Below are positions 55,413-64,000 of a DNA stretch of 64,000 nucleotides, in pieces. Numbering within the stretch: position 1 is the stretch's first letter; the number at the start of each line of letters is the position of its first letter. The notes under the pieces are model-generated. The model was given only the letters and a program-made list of their open reading frames with translations, made no database searches and was not told where the DNA came from. This DNA comes from Bowmanella denitrificans. GTDB taxonomy: Bacteria > Pseudomonadota > Gammaproteobacteria > Enterobacterales > Alteromonadaceae. A program made the translations under genes and the position numbers. Location of the stretch: the NCBI RefSeq assembly GCF_002887595.1, contig NZ_PEBU01000011.1, forward strand, positions 62,001 through 126,000, read 5' to 3'.

Positions 55413-56346
55413 TGCCGCGCTGCTGTCGCTGGCTTTATGCGTGTTGCCCGTTTCGGCCGACGAGTATCAAAAACAGCCTGGTGTGTCGGGTACCATCACC
55501 TCGGTGGGCTCTGACACTCTGGGTAATCTGATGACCTTCTGGGCAGAGGAATTTAAACGCTACTATCCCCATGTGGCGTTTCAGATTCAGGCCTCGGGCT
55601 CCTCTACCGCCCCGGCGGCACTGACCGAAGGCACTGCCAACGTTGGCCCCATGAGCCGGGACTTGAAAGAAAGTGAAATTGCCTATTTCAGCAAAGTGCA
55701 TGGTTATCAGCCAACGGTGCTGAAAGTCGCCATAGATGCTATCGCCTTGTTTGTCGACCTGCACAACCCGGTGGCGGGGCTGAATCTGCAGGAGGTGGAT
55801 GCTATCTTCTCAGTGACTCGCTACTGTGGTGGCCCGGAATCTATAGCATACTGGCATCAGCTGGGTTTACAGGGTAGCTGGAAGAACAAACGAATTCGTT
55901 TGTTTGGACGAAATTCGGTGTCTGGTACCTACGGCTTGTTTAAGGCTGAAGCCTTGTGTCAGGGCGATTTTCTGGCCACTGTGAATGAACAGCCCGGCTC
56001 CGCGTCTGTGGTGCAATCTGTGGCGTACTCAGATGGTGCATTGGGGTATGCGGGTTTTGGTTACAAGACTGCCGGGGTGAGAGCTTTGTCGATTGCCAGG
56101 CAAGGAAACCAGTATATCTCGCCCAGTATGGAAAACATCGCCTCGGGACAGTACCCCTTGTCGCGCTTTTTGTATCTGGTGGTAAACAAAGCGCCAGAAC
56201 AGCCTTTGCCTTTGCTGGAAAGAGAATTTATCCGCTTTATTTTGTCTCCTGTCGGCCAGGATTTGGTGCGAAGGGACGGCTTTATTCCTGTGCCTGACAA
56301 TGTCATTCGTCAGCAGTTACGCCTTATTGGAGTAGACATCGAGTAA
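55393..56346 (+). CDS. pstS: PstS-like phosphate-binding protein
   Basis: 317 residues with a signal peptide (about 1-22, VSA-DEY). Phosphate-site motifs include 'GTITSVGSDTLGNLM', 'QIQASGSSTAPAALTEGTAN' and 'FGRNSVSGTYGLFK'. It is expected to bind phosphate in the periplasm. It overlaps the end of phoR by 20 nt, so it is translated from the phoBR message. The pstC, pstA, pstB and phoU genes are not in the window, as acnA follows. It could serve a distant PstCAB or act in sensing. Confidence 0.88.
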   Translation: MPVIRISAALLSLALCVLPVSADEYQKQPGVSGTITSVGSDTLGNLMTFWAEEFKRYYPHVAFQIQASGSSTAPAALTEGTANVGPMSRDLKESEIAYFSKVHGYQPTVLKVAIDAIALFVDLHNPVAGLNLQEVDAIFSVTRYCGGPESIAYWHQLGLQGSWKNKRIRLFGRNSVSGTYGLFKAEALCQGDFLATVNEQPGSASVVQSVAYSDGALGYAGFGYKTAGVRALSIARQGNQYISPSMENIASGQYPLSRFLYLVVNKAPEQPLPLLEREFIRFILSPVGQDLVRRDGFIPVPDNVIRQQLRLIGVDIE

Positions 56347-56470
56347 CCTTTTTCCTGTCAATCTGTTTGGCATCTTCTAAGCTTGCTTTTTAGGTATTGT
56401 GACCTTGAAAAAGTTCTTTTAAGCACCAGAGCTTAGAAAGTGTCGTGCTAAACATGGAAAAGGAGGCTGT

Positions 56471-59185
56471 ATGCCATCACGCTACGCCCAGGCCGTCAGG
56501 TTGGAATTTGAGGGCCAAGAGTATCGTTACTATCCCTTCACCAGGCTGGCTGAGCAGCATTCAATATCCCGATTGCCTTTCAGTCTGAAAATCCTGCTGG
56601 AAAACCTGTTACGCCATGCTGACCAGGATTTTGTCAGCGATGAGGATATTCTGGCGCTGGTAAACTGGCAGCCAAAGCAGGAGCCAGACAAAGAAATCGC
56701 GTTTGTACCGGCCAGAGTGTTGTTACAGGATTTCACAGGCGTACCAGCTATTGTCGATCTTGCCGCCATGCGTGATGCCATGCAGGAGCTGGGGCAAGAT
56801 GCGTCGCGTATCAATCCACTTTCACCGGTAGAATTGGTGATCGACCACTCCGTGATGGTGGACGAGTATGGCAACCAGGATGCCTTTGTACGTAATACTG
56901 AAATCGAGATGCAACGCAACAAGGAGCGTTATCAGTTTCTGCGCTGGGGTCAGCAGGCGTTTAATAATTTCCGCGTGGTGCCGCCTGGCACCGGTATTGT
57001 TCATCAGGTTAATCTGGAATATCTGGCCAGAGTGGTGTTTGAGCAGGATGATACCCTGTATCCCGACACTTTGGTGGGTACAGACTCCCATACAACCATG
57101 ATCAATGGTCTTGGTGTGCTTGGCTGGGGAGTCGGGGGCATTGAAGCCGAAGCCGCTATGTTAGGCCAGCCGGTCAGTATGCTGATCCCTCAGGTGGTCG
57201 GAGTAAAACTTAGCGGTGAAATGCCCCAGGGTATTACCGCCACAGATTTGGTACTGACCGTGACAGAACAATTGCGCAAGCTGGGCGTGGTGGGCAAGTT
57301 TGTTGAATTTTTTGGGCCGGGATTGAGCCAGTTGAGTCTGGCAGACAGAGCGACTATCGCCAATATGGCCCCAGAATACGGCGCAACCTGCGGATTGTTT
57401 CCGGTGGACGAGGAGACCTTGTCATATTCACGCCTGACCGGGCGCAGCGAGCATCAGATTGGGCTGATTAAAGCCTATATGCAGGCGATGGGGTTATGGC
57501 ATGACGCTAACGCCGCTGAAGCCGAGTACTCCGACTTATTGGAACTGGATTTATCCAGTCTTGAGCCTTCTATTGCTGGTCCCAAACGTCCTCAGGACAG
57601 ATTAGCCCTGGGTGATGCTAAGTCGGCTTTTACTGCGATGATGGCCGAGCATAGTGAGGAACTGGCCCAGCGTATTGCTACCTTTGACGCCGAGGGCGGT
57701 GGTGCCGCTTCGGGGCAGTCGTCGCTGGCTGAACAAGGCCAGGCCAGGGTTAGCTACAAGGATCAGCAGTTTGATCTTAAGCATGGCGATGTGGTGATAG
57801 CGGCTATTACAAGCTGTACTAATACCTCCAACCCGGCTGTACTAATTGCTGCAGGGTTACTGGCCCGCAATGCCAGGGAATTAGGCCTTAACAGTAAACC
57901 CTGGGTGAAAACCAGCCTGGCACCGGGATCGCAGGTGGTCACTGATTATCTTGAACGGGCCGGGTTGCTGGATGATTTACAGGCTCTGGGTTTTTATCTG
58001 GTGGGGTATGGCTGTACCACCTGTATCGGCAATGCCGGACCATTGCCACAGCCCATTGGGGATGCAGTTAAACAGGCAAAACTGCTGGTTTGTTCAGTGT
58101 TGTCGGGGAACCGCAATTTTGAAGGCCGTATTCACCCGGATGTGCAGGCCAATTATCTGGCCTCACCACCGCTGGTCGTGGCGTATGCTATTGCCGGCAG
58201 TATGAATATTGATTTGCTCAAAGAGCCCATAGGTCAGGATCGTCAGGGTCGGGATGTGTATCTGGCCGATATCTGGCCCAGCAGTGAGGAGATCCAGCAG
58301 GCGATTCATGCCAATGTCAAAGCAGAGAACTTTAAAAGCAAGTATGCAGATGTGTTTAAGGGCGATGCCAATTGGCGCAGTTTGCCGGTGCCCCAAAGCG
58401 ATCGCTATGCCTGGCCGGATTCAAGCTATGTACGTAAGCCCAGTTTTTTTGCCGGGCTGACCCATAAGCCCTCTGCCATCGAACCCATTAAAGACGCCAG
58501 GTGCCTGGTCAAGGTAGGCGACAGTATTACTACCGATCATATTTCGCCGGCCGGTTCCATCAAACCCGACAGCCCAGCTGGGAAATACCTGCAAGAGCAG
58601 GGGATCAAGCCGGTGGACTTTAATTCTTATGGTTCCCGTCGTGGTAATCACGAAGTGATGATGCGCGGTACTTTTGCCAACGTGCGGTTAAAAAACCAGT
58701 TGGCACCGGGCAGCGAGGGCAGTGTTACTTGCTACTTTCCTGACAACAAGCAAATGTCCATTTACGATGCTGCCATGGCTTATCAGGCTGCGGGTACGCC
58801 ATTGATGGTGCTGGCAGGCCAGGAATATGGTACAGGTTCTTCTCGTGACTGGGCCGCCAAAGGGCCGATGTTACTAGGGGTTAAGCTGGTAATTGCGCAA
58901 AGTTATGAGCGTATCCACCGTTCCAACCTGGTGGGGATGGGGATTTTACCCTTGCAGTTTATGCCGGGGCAAAGTGCTGACTCTCTGGGGCTGACTGGTG
59001 AGGAGTACTTCGCCGTGGATGAGATTGGCCCTGATACGCGTGAGGTGAATGTGAGTGTGCGCAGCAAAGATGGACAATCGCAAAGTTTTGTCGCCAAAGT
59101 ACGTATTGATACCCCCAACGAGTTTCAGTACTACCTGCATGGCGGGATCCTGCCTTATGTGCTGAGAAACCTGGCAGTTAAGTAG
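56471..59185 (+). CDS. acnA: Aconitate hydratase A
   Basis: 904 residues, AcnA/IRP1 type. The 4Fe-4S ligands are Cys449 ('SCTNTSNP'), Cys515 and Cys518 ('GYGCTTCIGNAGP'), parallel to C435/C501/C504 of E. coli AcnA. 'VGTDSHTTMINGLGVLGWGV' and the C-terminal swivel domain 'GQEYGTGSSRDWAAKGP' are present. It interconverts citrate and isocitrate, mostly under stress in the AcnA class. It has AAAAGGAGG upstream and lies 124 nt after pstS. An imperfectly placed inverted repeat (TTCTAAGCT / AGCTTAGAA, 56375-56438) is in the leader. Confidence 0.97.
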   Translation: MPSRYAQAVRLEFEGQEYRYYPFTRLAEQHSISRLPFSLKILLENLLRHADQDFVSDEDILALVNWQPKQEPDKEIAFVPARVLLQDFTGVPAIVDLAAMRDAMQELGQDASRINPLSPVELVIDHSVMVDEYGNQDAFVRNTEIEMQRNKERYQFLRWGQQAFNNFRVVPPGTGIVHQVNLEYLARVVFEQDDTLYPDTLVGTDSHTTMINGLGVLGWGVGGIEAEAAMLGQPVSMLIPQVVGVKLSGEMPQGITATDLVLTVTEQLRKLGVVGKFVEFFGPGLSQLSLADRATIANMAPEYGATCGLFPVDEETLSYSRLTGRSEHQIGLIKAYMQAMGLWHDANAAEAEYSDLLELDLSSLEPSIAGPKRPQDRLALGDAKSAFTAMMAEHSEELAQRIATFDAEGGGAASGQSSLAEQGQARVSYKDQQFDLKHGDVVIAAITSCTNTSNPAVLIAAGLLARNARELGLNSKPWVKTSLAPGSQVVTDYLERAGLLDDLQALGFYLVGYGCTTCIGNAGPLPQPIGDAVKQAKLLVCSVLSGNRNFEGRIHPDVQANYLASPPLVVAYAIAGSMNIDLLKEPIGQDRQGRDVYLADIWPSSEEIQQAIHANVKAENFKSKYADVFKGDANWRSLPVPQSDRYAWPDSSYVRKPSFFAGLTHKPSAIEPIKDARCLVKVGDSITTDHISPAGSIKPDSPAGKYLQEQGIKPVDFNSYGSRRGNHEVMMRGTFANVRLKNQLAPGSEGSVTCYFPDNKQMSIYDAAMAYQAAGTPLMVLAGQEYGTGSSRDWAAKGPMLLGVKLVIAQSYERIHRSNLVGMGILPLQFMPGQSADSLGLTGEEYFAVDEIGPDTREVNVSVRSKDGQSQSFVAKVRIDTPNEFQYYLHGGILPYVLRNLAVK

Positions 59186-59202
59186 ACCTCATTTGTCAGG
59201 AA

Positions 59203-59230
59203 GCCAGTGCCGCCAGATGGCGGTACTGGC
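59203..59230. terminator. Hairpin between acnA and marR-type gene
   Basis: GCCAGTGCCGCCA / TGGCGGTACTGGC, 13 bp with one G-T pair and a 2-nt centre, lies between two convergent stop codons. T-runs are short. Confidence 0.7.
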
Positions 59231-59231
59231 G

Positions 59232-59735
59232 TTATAGTTTAGGCTTATCCACCTGGCCAATTTCTAATAGCGGCGAGGCATCCAGTTGTTCTGCATTCAT
59301 CATCGCTGCAAGACGTTGCATGGATGACACCAACAGGCTTTGTTCCCAGTCTTTCAGGTCGTCAAAGCGGCGGATAAAATGCTCCTGCAACATTTGTGGT
59401 GCCGCTTGCAGTGCCTTGATGCCAGCATCGGTCAGATATACTCCGACCTTACGTTTGTCTTCAGTACAGCGTTGCCGGAGCACTAATTCGCGGCTCTGTA
59501 ATCTGTCCAGAATACTGGTAATGGTAGCGGGGCTGAGGTTGGTATGATCGGCGATTTCTTTGACCATGGCACCGTTAAACCTGGTGATGGCACGCATCAC
59601 CAGCAACTGTGGTCCGGTCAGCCCCACCTGACGCTCAAGTTGCTTGGAATGCAAATCAATGGCGCGGATTACTTTGCGCAGGGCTACCAGCAACTCGTCA
59701 TGTTTTTCCATCTTACCGCCACTGTCAGAAATCAT
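59232..59735 (-). CDS. MarR-family regulator, CosR/EctR-like
   Basis: 167 residues. The N-terminal 'LLVALRKVIRAIDLHSKQLE' and 'VGLTGPQLLVMRAI' closely resemble CosR/EctR, the MarR-type repressors of compatible-solute genes. The winged helix has 'MVKEIADHTNLSPATITSIL' and 'EDKRKVGVYLTDAG'. It lies 20 nt after the BetT-like carrier on the same strand, so it is co-transcribed with it and probably represses it at low salinity. ATG 59735 and ATG 59711 are both possible starts; neither has a strong ribosome site. Confidence 0.85.
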   Translation of the reverse strand: MISDSGGKMEKHDELLVALRKVIRAIDLHSKQLERQVGLTGPQLLVMRAITRFNGAMVKEIADHTNLSPATITSILDRLQSRELVLRQRCTEDKRKVGVYLTDAGIKALQAAPQMLQEHFIRRFDDLKDWEQSLLVSSMQRLAAMMNAEQLDASPLLEIGQVDKPKL

Positions 59736-59755
59736 AGACCGTCTTTAATCAGACA

Positions 59756-61738
59756 TTATCTCAGCATATGTAAAAAATGCATATGTTTCTGATATTGGTC
59801 GATAATATCGCCAATCACCGCCTGTTTGGACCAACCCATAATGCAATAATCCTGTCCCCCTTCTGACAAATGTACTTCGGCCCGGTAGTATTTCATGTCT
59901 TCGTCCATTTGCTGTTGGTCCACTTCCTGGCGGACAAACTTTGGTTGTATATGCCCCCTTGGCAGGACAGAATAAGTAAAATCCATCTCATCGCCGTGGC
60001 TGACTCTCAGCCTGATACTCTGCTGCTCACTGTCTTCCACCTCAGCCTGGATATGCTGGCGGTTTAACTCCCTGGCCACATCTTCACAGGCTGGCCGCAC
60101 CACCTTTTGAATAAAGCGGCTAACAACCTCGCGGCTGGGATAATCAACGATATTGTGCAAACGCTCCTGCCAACTGCTGGTAGGTGCGGCGGCAAAGGTT
60201 GGCGCAACCGATAGTGTCAAACTCTCTCTCTTGTATACATCAACCCTTAACGCTTTCAGTAGTCCTAACATGGCGAGCAGTAACACCACCGCAAAGGGTA
60301 GGGCGCTGACAATGGTCATTGTTTGTAACGCCCCAAGGCCGCCAACCAATAACAGCACAATGGCCACCAAGCCTTCACCGCCAGCCCAATATACACGTTG
60401 CCAAAGCGGTGTGTCGTTGCGGCCATGGGAACACAACATATCCACGACCAATGAGCCGGAGTCGGCCGAGGTGACAAAAAACACAATCACCATTATTGTG
60501 GCAATCACCGATAAAACAGAAGAAAAGGGGAAATGTGACAAAAAGGCAAACAGGGCAATGGATACGTCGTCATTAACCATCTGGCCAAGTTCTGTGACGC
60601 CCTGAACAAAGATCATTTCAATCGCAGAATTGCCGAAAAAAGTCATCCACATCAGGGTAAAGCCCGATGGGATCAGCAACACACCCAGTACAAACTCTCG
60701 AATAGTGCGGCCGCGGGAGATACGGGCAATAAACAAGCCGACAAAAGGTGCCCAGGCTATCCACCAGCCCCAATAGAAGATTGTCCAGCCGCCCAGCCAG
60801 TCGGTTTTTTCATAAGCAAAAAGGTTAAAAGTATTGCGCACAATATCCGACAGATAAGCGCCGGTATTTTGCACAAAGGCCTGTAGCAAAAACACCGTGG
60901 GCCCGAGAATCAGTACAAACAGCAATAAACCGGCTGCCAGCAACATATTGAGTTCTGACAAACGCCGTATTCCTTTATCTAACCCGGTGACTACCGATAT
61001 CACCGCCAGCAGTGTCACCGCGATAATCAGTATCACCTGGGTGGTGGTGCCAACAGGTACACCGAACAAATAGTTCAAACCGGTATTGACCTGCAATACG
61101 CCAAACCCTAACGAAGTGGCCACGCCAAACACGGTACCAATAACGGCAAAAATATCCACAGCATGACCCAGTGGGCCGTATATACGCTCGCCGATAAGCG
61201 GATATAACGCAGAGCGCAGGGTGAGTGGCAGGCCATGGCGATAACTGAAAAAGGCCATAATCAGGGCCACTATGGCGTAGATGGCCCAGGCATGCAGTCC
61301 CCAGTGAAAGAACGTCAGTTTCATCGCCTCCCTCACTGCGACGACGGTGCCAGGCTCGGCTACCGGGGGGGACAAATAATGCATTACGGGTTCGGCGACA
61401 CCAAAGAACATTAGCCCTATTCCCATACCGGCAGAAAACAGCATTGAGAACCAGGTGAGTCTGGTGTAATCCGGCTTGGCGTGATCAGGCCCCAATCTTA
61501 TCTCACCATATCTGGATGCACCCAGATACACCACGGTAACCAGAATAATGGCGACCACTAACACATAAAACCAACTGGCATTGTTGACAATCAGCGTCTG
61601 TAACCCCTGAAAAACACTATCTGCCTGATCCGGTGCCAGGGCGGCATAACCCATAAGCACGAAGATCAGCAAGGTCGCGGAATAAAACACCGGCGGATTG
61701 AGTTTAGCGGGGGACAATTCTTGGCTCACGGCAACCAC
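59756..61738 (-). CDS. betT: BetT-like BCCT-family betaine/choline transporter
   Basis: 660 residues with 12 hydrophobic helices and a long soluble C-terminus (about 520-660), like E. coli BetT (677). BCCT signatures are 'MLFSAGMGIGLMFFGVAEPV', 'FFHWGLHAWAIYAIVA', and 'WGWWIAWAPFVGLFIARISR'. It takes up choline or betaine driven by ion gradients; the C-terminal tail senses osmolarity in the family. The choice between choline and betaine cannot be read here, and no betA/betB is present. The start is GTG 61738, without an evident ribosome site; GTG three codons later is also possible. Confidence 0.9.
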   Translation of the reverse strand: MVAVSQELSPAKLNPPVFYSATLLIFVLMGYAALAPDQADSVFQGLQTLIVNNASWFYVLVVAIILVTVVYLGASRYGEIRLGPDHAKPDYTRLTWFSMLFSAGMGIGLMFFGVAEPVMHYLSPPVAEPGTVVAVREAMKLTFFHWGLHAWAIYAIVALIMAFFSYRHGLPLTLRSALYPLIGERIYGPLGHAVDIFAVIGTVFGVATSLGFGVLQVNTGLNYLFGVPVGTTTQVILIIAVTLLAVISVVTGLDKGIRRLSELNMLLAAGLLLFVLILGPTVFLLQAFVQNTGAYLSDIVRNTFNLFAYEKTDWLGGWTIFYWGWWIAWAPFVGLFIARISRGRTIREFVLGVLLIPSGFTLMWMTFFGNSAIEMIFVQGVTELGQMVNDDVSIALFAFLSHFPFSSVLSVIATIMVIVFFVTSADSGSLVVDMLCSHGRNDTPLWQRVYWAGGEGLVAIVLLLVGGLGALQTMTIVSALPFAVVLLLAMLGLLKALRVDVYKRESLTLSVAPTFAAAPTSSWQERLHNIVDYPSREVVSRFIQKVVRPACEDVARELNRQHIQAEVEDSEQQSIRLRVSHGDEMDFTYSVLPRGHIQPKFVRQEVDQQQMDEDMKYYRAEVHLSEGGQDYCIMGWSKQAVIGDIIDQYQKHMHFLHMLR

Positions 61739-61747
61739 TTTGATAAT

Positions 61748-61786
61748 TAATTTGATGACGAATTATATTTTTAATTTGGTGAATTA
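61748..61786. promoter_or_regulatory. AT-rich repeats at the betT promoter
   Basis: TAATTTGATGACGAATTA (61748-61765) is an imperfect dyad, and AATTTGGTGAATTAG (61772-61786) repeats its left part. They sit directly upstream of the leftward betT start, where a MarR-type CosR-like repressor would be expected to bind. Confidence 0.4.
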
Positions 61787-61906
61787 GATAGTCTGCATTC
61801 TTTGCTCTTCTTGTCAGCGCTAAAGGCTGTTTTTCAGCAATTCATTGGCATCGCGTGACAAAGTATTGTGCTGGTGCATTTGATCCTGATGGTTTTCCCT
61901 TTAAAA

Positions 61907-61930
61907 TATTAATTCGCACACAAATTAATA
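61907..61930. promoter_or_regulatory. TATTAATT-N8-AATTAATA dyad upstream of last TonB receptor
   Basis: Perfect 8-bp inverted arms with an 8-nt spacer lie 28-52 bp before the receptor start codon, in a 220-bp divergent gap with betT. Its AT-rich arms resemble the repeats beside betT, so the same MarR-type regulator may act on both. Confidence 0.5.
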
Positions 61931-61958
61931 ATGTGACAAAAAGGAACATCAAACACCC

Positions 61959-64000
61959 ATGCTTATTCAGCGAAAACTCAGTATAGCTATACTCTCTGCC
62001 TTATCTGTCAGCAGCCCATTGCTTGCTCAGCAGCAACAAAATGACGGTGAAAAGTCTGGCAAAAAAGAGGTAGAAACCATCACCGTCACGGCCACCAAGC
62101 GAACGCAGAATATTCAGGAAACCCCTGTCGCGGTCCAGGCGTTGGGGGAGCGTACGCTTAAAGCGCTGGGGGTCGGCAACTTTGATGATTATGTGCGCTA
62201 TATGCCAAATGTGACGTCAGGCGGCCGTGGACCTGGGCAGTCCAGTGTGTATATCCGCGGTATGTCAATTCAGCCTATCACTGTGATGCTATCGGGTGCC
62301 CAGGGCACCATGCCGAATGTGGCCTTGTATCTGGATGAGCAGCCAGTGACGGCTCCCGGTAGAAATCTGGATGTCTATGTAACGGATATTGAACGGGTTG
62401 AGGTGTTGCCAGGGCCTCAGGGTACTTTGTTTGGTGCCAGCAGCCAGGCCGGTACCGTGCGACTGATAACTAAAAAGCCGAGACTGGACGGCTTTGAAGC
62501 GGGCTTCAAAGCGTCTCTGGAAAGCACAAAAGACGGTGAGATGAGCAATGCGGTAGAAACCTACGTCAACTTGCCGCTAACTAACGATCTCGCAGTACGC
62601 GGCGCTTTTTATACAGTGCAGCGTGGCGGCTATATTGACAATGTGGCTGGGGAATTCACTCTCGACCCCGCCATTAACCCGGATTCCGCCGTTGCCGGTG
62701 TGGTGCCACCTGATACCACTTATACCTCGGTCAGTAACGTGCATCTGGCTGAAGAGGATTTTAACGACAGTTATTACCAGGGGTTTCGTCTGGGGGCCCG
62801 CTACTGGATTACCGAGAACTGGGAGTTGTTGGTACAGCATACCCAGCAACAGCTGGGGGCTGATGGGGTATTTGACTATGATCCCGAGGTAGGGGATTTG
62901 CAGGTGGAACGTTACTTCCCGGATGAACTGGAAGATACCTTTGGGCAAACGTCCTGGACTCTTAAGGGGCGTCTTGGCGCGCTGGATATGGTGTATACCG
63001 GTGCCTATCTGGATCGCGAAGTGGAGCAGTCCATTGATTACACCGGCTATAACAACTCCGGTGGCTTTATTGCTTACTACACTTGTACTTATACCAATCC
63101 GGATTACATCGTTAATTACGGTATTGATCCCAGTCTGATCACCGAAAACCGTCAATGCCTGGACCCCACCAAAGGCTTTAAGGGCTTTCAGGAACATAGC
63201 CGCCAGACCCATGAGTTCAGGGTCTCCACACCGGATTATGCTAAATGGCGCGCAGTGGCCGGGGTATTTCTGGATAAGGTCGATATTGAAACCCAGGATG
63301 ATTTTGTCTATACCGCCACCCAGCATCTGGGTTTTGCACCTAATGCGCCCATTGCTGCGGCGAATAATATCAATCCCGATACCCGTCCTGCCGGCGTAGC
63401 GTTTTTCAATGACATTACCCGCAGCGAAGAACAAATCGCGCTGTTTGGGGAGTTTACCTATAAGTTCACCGACAGCCTGAGCGCCACACTGGGCCTGAGA
63501 TACTATGATATGGAATCGGACTATACTGGCTCGTCCAACTTTGCCGATGGTATTTTTCAGGGCTCAGAGAATACCGATCGTGGGCGTGACTATGATGCCT
63601 CTGGGGGGCATAGCACCGAGCCTCTTAAAGCCGATGACTGGATCCCGAAGTTCAACTTAAGCTATCAGGCCAGTGACGACATATTGTTTTACGCCACCTA
63701 CTCAGAAGGCTTCAGACCAGGGGGCTTTAACCGTGGTGGTGGCATTCCCTCTGCTAATCCTGACTTCCCCACAGTGGCCGTAACCTATCAGACCGATGAT
63801 GTGACTAACTACGAGTTTGGCTGGAAATCCCTGCTGTTTGACCGTACTTTGCGGTTTAACGGTAATCTTTACTATGTGGAATGGTCGGATATGCAGGTGT
63901 CGCGTTTTGACCCGCAAAATGTGTCCATCCTGACCTTTATCGAAAACGCCGCAGATTCGGAAATCCGCGGATTGGAAGCCGATTTAGTCTGGAATGCCAG
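61959..64000 (+). CDS. TonB-dependent receptor, 3' end outside window
   Basis: ATG 61959 opens a frame of 680 codons that runs off the right edge without a stop. A signal peptide (about 1-23, LLA-QQQ) precedes a TonB-box-like 'VETITVTATKRTQNIQETPV' (about 39-58). The plug carries 'LKALGVGNFDDYVRYMPNV', 'SSVYIRGMSIQP', 'VEVLPGPQGTLFGASSQAGT' and 'VRLITKKP'. The barrel part begins near 180. The 'TVTATKR-x-Q-x-I-Q-E-x-P' plug class is distinct from the galactoside-locus receptors. AAGGA lies upstream of the start. The ligand is unknown. Confidence 0.93.
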   Translation, partial: MLIQRKLSIAILSALSVSSPLLAQQQQNDGEKSGKKEVETITVTATKRTQNIQETPVAVQALGERTLKALGVGNFDDYVRYMPNVTSGGRGPGQSSVYIRGMSIQPITVMLSGAQGTMPNVALYLDEQPVTAPGRNLDVYVTDIERVEVLPGPQGTLFGASSQAGTVRLITKKPRLDGFEAGFKASLESTKDGEMSNAVETYVNLPLTNDLAVRGAFYTVQRGGYIDNVAGEFTLDPAINPDSAVAGVVPPDTTYTSVSNVHLAEEDFNDSYYQGFRLGARYWITENWELLVQHTQQQLGADGVFDYDPEVGDLQVERYFPDELEDTFGQTSWTLKGRLGALDMVYTGAYLDREVEQSIDYTGYNNSGGFIAYYTCTYTNPDYIVNYGIDPSLITENRQCLDPTKGFKGFQEHSRQTHEFRVSTPDYAKWRAVAGVFLDKVDIETQDDFVYTATQHLGFAPNAPIAAANNINPDTRPAGVAFFNDITRSEEQIALFGEFTYKFTDSLSATLGLRYYDMESDYTGSSNFADGIFQGSENTDRGRDYDASGGHSTEPLKADDWIPKFNLSYQASDDILFYATYSEGFRPGGFNRGGGIPSANPDFPTVAVTYQTDDVTNYEFGWKSLLFDRTLRFNGNLYYVEWSDMQVSRFDPQNVSILTFIENAADSEIRGLEADLVWNA

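Noticed and set aside
56375-56438. TTCTAAGCT / AGCTTAGAA inverted repeat before acnA as a regulatory hairpin
   Set aside because: Nine-bp arms with a 46-nt loop and no T-run are weak evidence; it may be chance.

Overview
The window reads as chromosome of a marine or saline, heterotrophic gammaproteobacterium of the Alteromonadales type. This is inferred from five TonB-dependent receptors, the DUF3450/TtpC form of the TonB2 energiser, a Shewanella-like phoB-phoR-pstS block, a curli locus and a BCCT osmolyte carrier. No tRNA, rRNA, CRISPR array, intact transposon or phage is seen.

Layout. (1) 1-7.7 kb: the 3' part of a TonB receptor, then a Pho-box promoter, a terminator-like leader hairpin and the operon DUF3450 - ttpC - exbB - exbD - tonB - TPR. 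(2) 7.8-9.0 kb: a periplasmic binding protein and a CBS protein. (3) 9.2-15.9 kb: a curli locus. csgD and an unknown lipoprotein face csgB-csgA-csgE-csgF-csgG on the other strand. Between them sits an island of interspersed repeats around a broken brnT toxin gene, an antitoxin-like gene and a 44-residue relative. (4) 16-20.3 kb: a secreted subtilase, a 52-bp tandem repeat, REP-like palindromes, a GNAT acetyltransferase and a DsbA-fold isomerase. (5) 20.4-42.9 kb: a galactoside-utilisation locus: GH97, a six-hairpin glycosidase lipoprotein, a MelR-like activator, three TonB receptors, galT-galK, a YgjK-type GH63, a small zincin, a secreted unknown and an NhaC-family carrier. Two receptors and the NhaC gene share a 15-bp palindrome upstream. 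(6) 42.9-44.2 kb: yaeQ, and an XRE regulator facing a small membrane protein across a perfect palindrome. (7) 44.2-47.5 kb: arsR-arsC-arsH-acr3-arsN. (8) 47.5-53.0 kb: an M49-like metallopeptidase lipoprotein, an HDOD protein, rdgC and a sensor kinase. (9) 53.3-59.2 kb: phoB-phoR-pstS and acnA. (10) 59.2-64 kb: a CosR-like MarR regulator with a BetT-like carrier, then the 5' part of another TonB receptor.

How the parts fit. The same Pho box, at the same 10-nt distance from a -10 element, precedes phoB and the TonB2 operon, so phosphate starvation probably raises energy supply to the outer membrane receptors. In the galactoside locus, the receptors would import oligosaccharides, GH97/GH63/six-hairpin enzymes would cut them, and GalK-GalT would process galactose. 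No dedicated inner-membrane sugar carrier, galE or galM is seen; the only inner-membrane carrier is the NhaC-family protein that shares the receptors' palindrome. All functions were assigned by reading the sequence; no database search was run.
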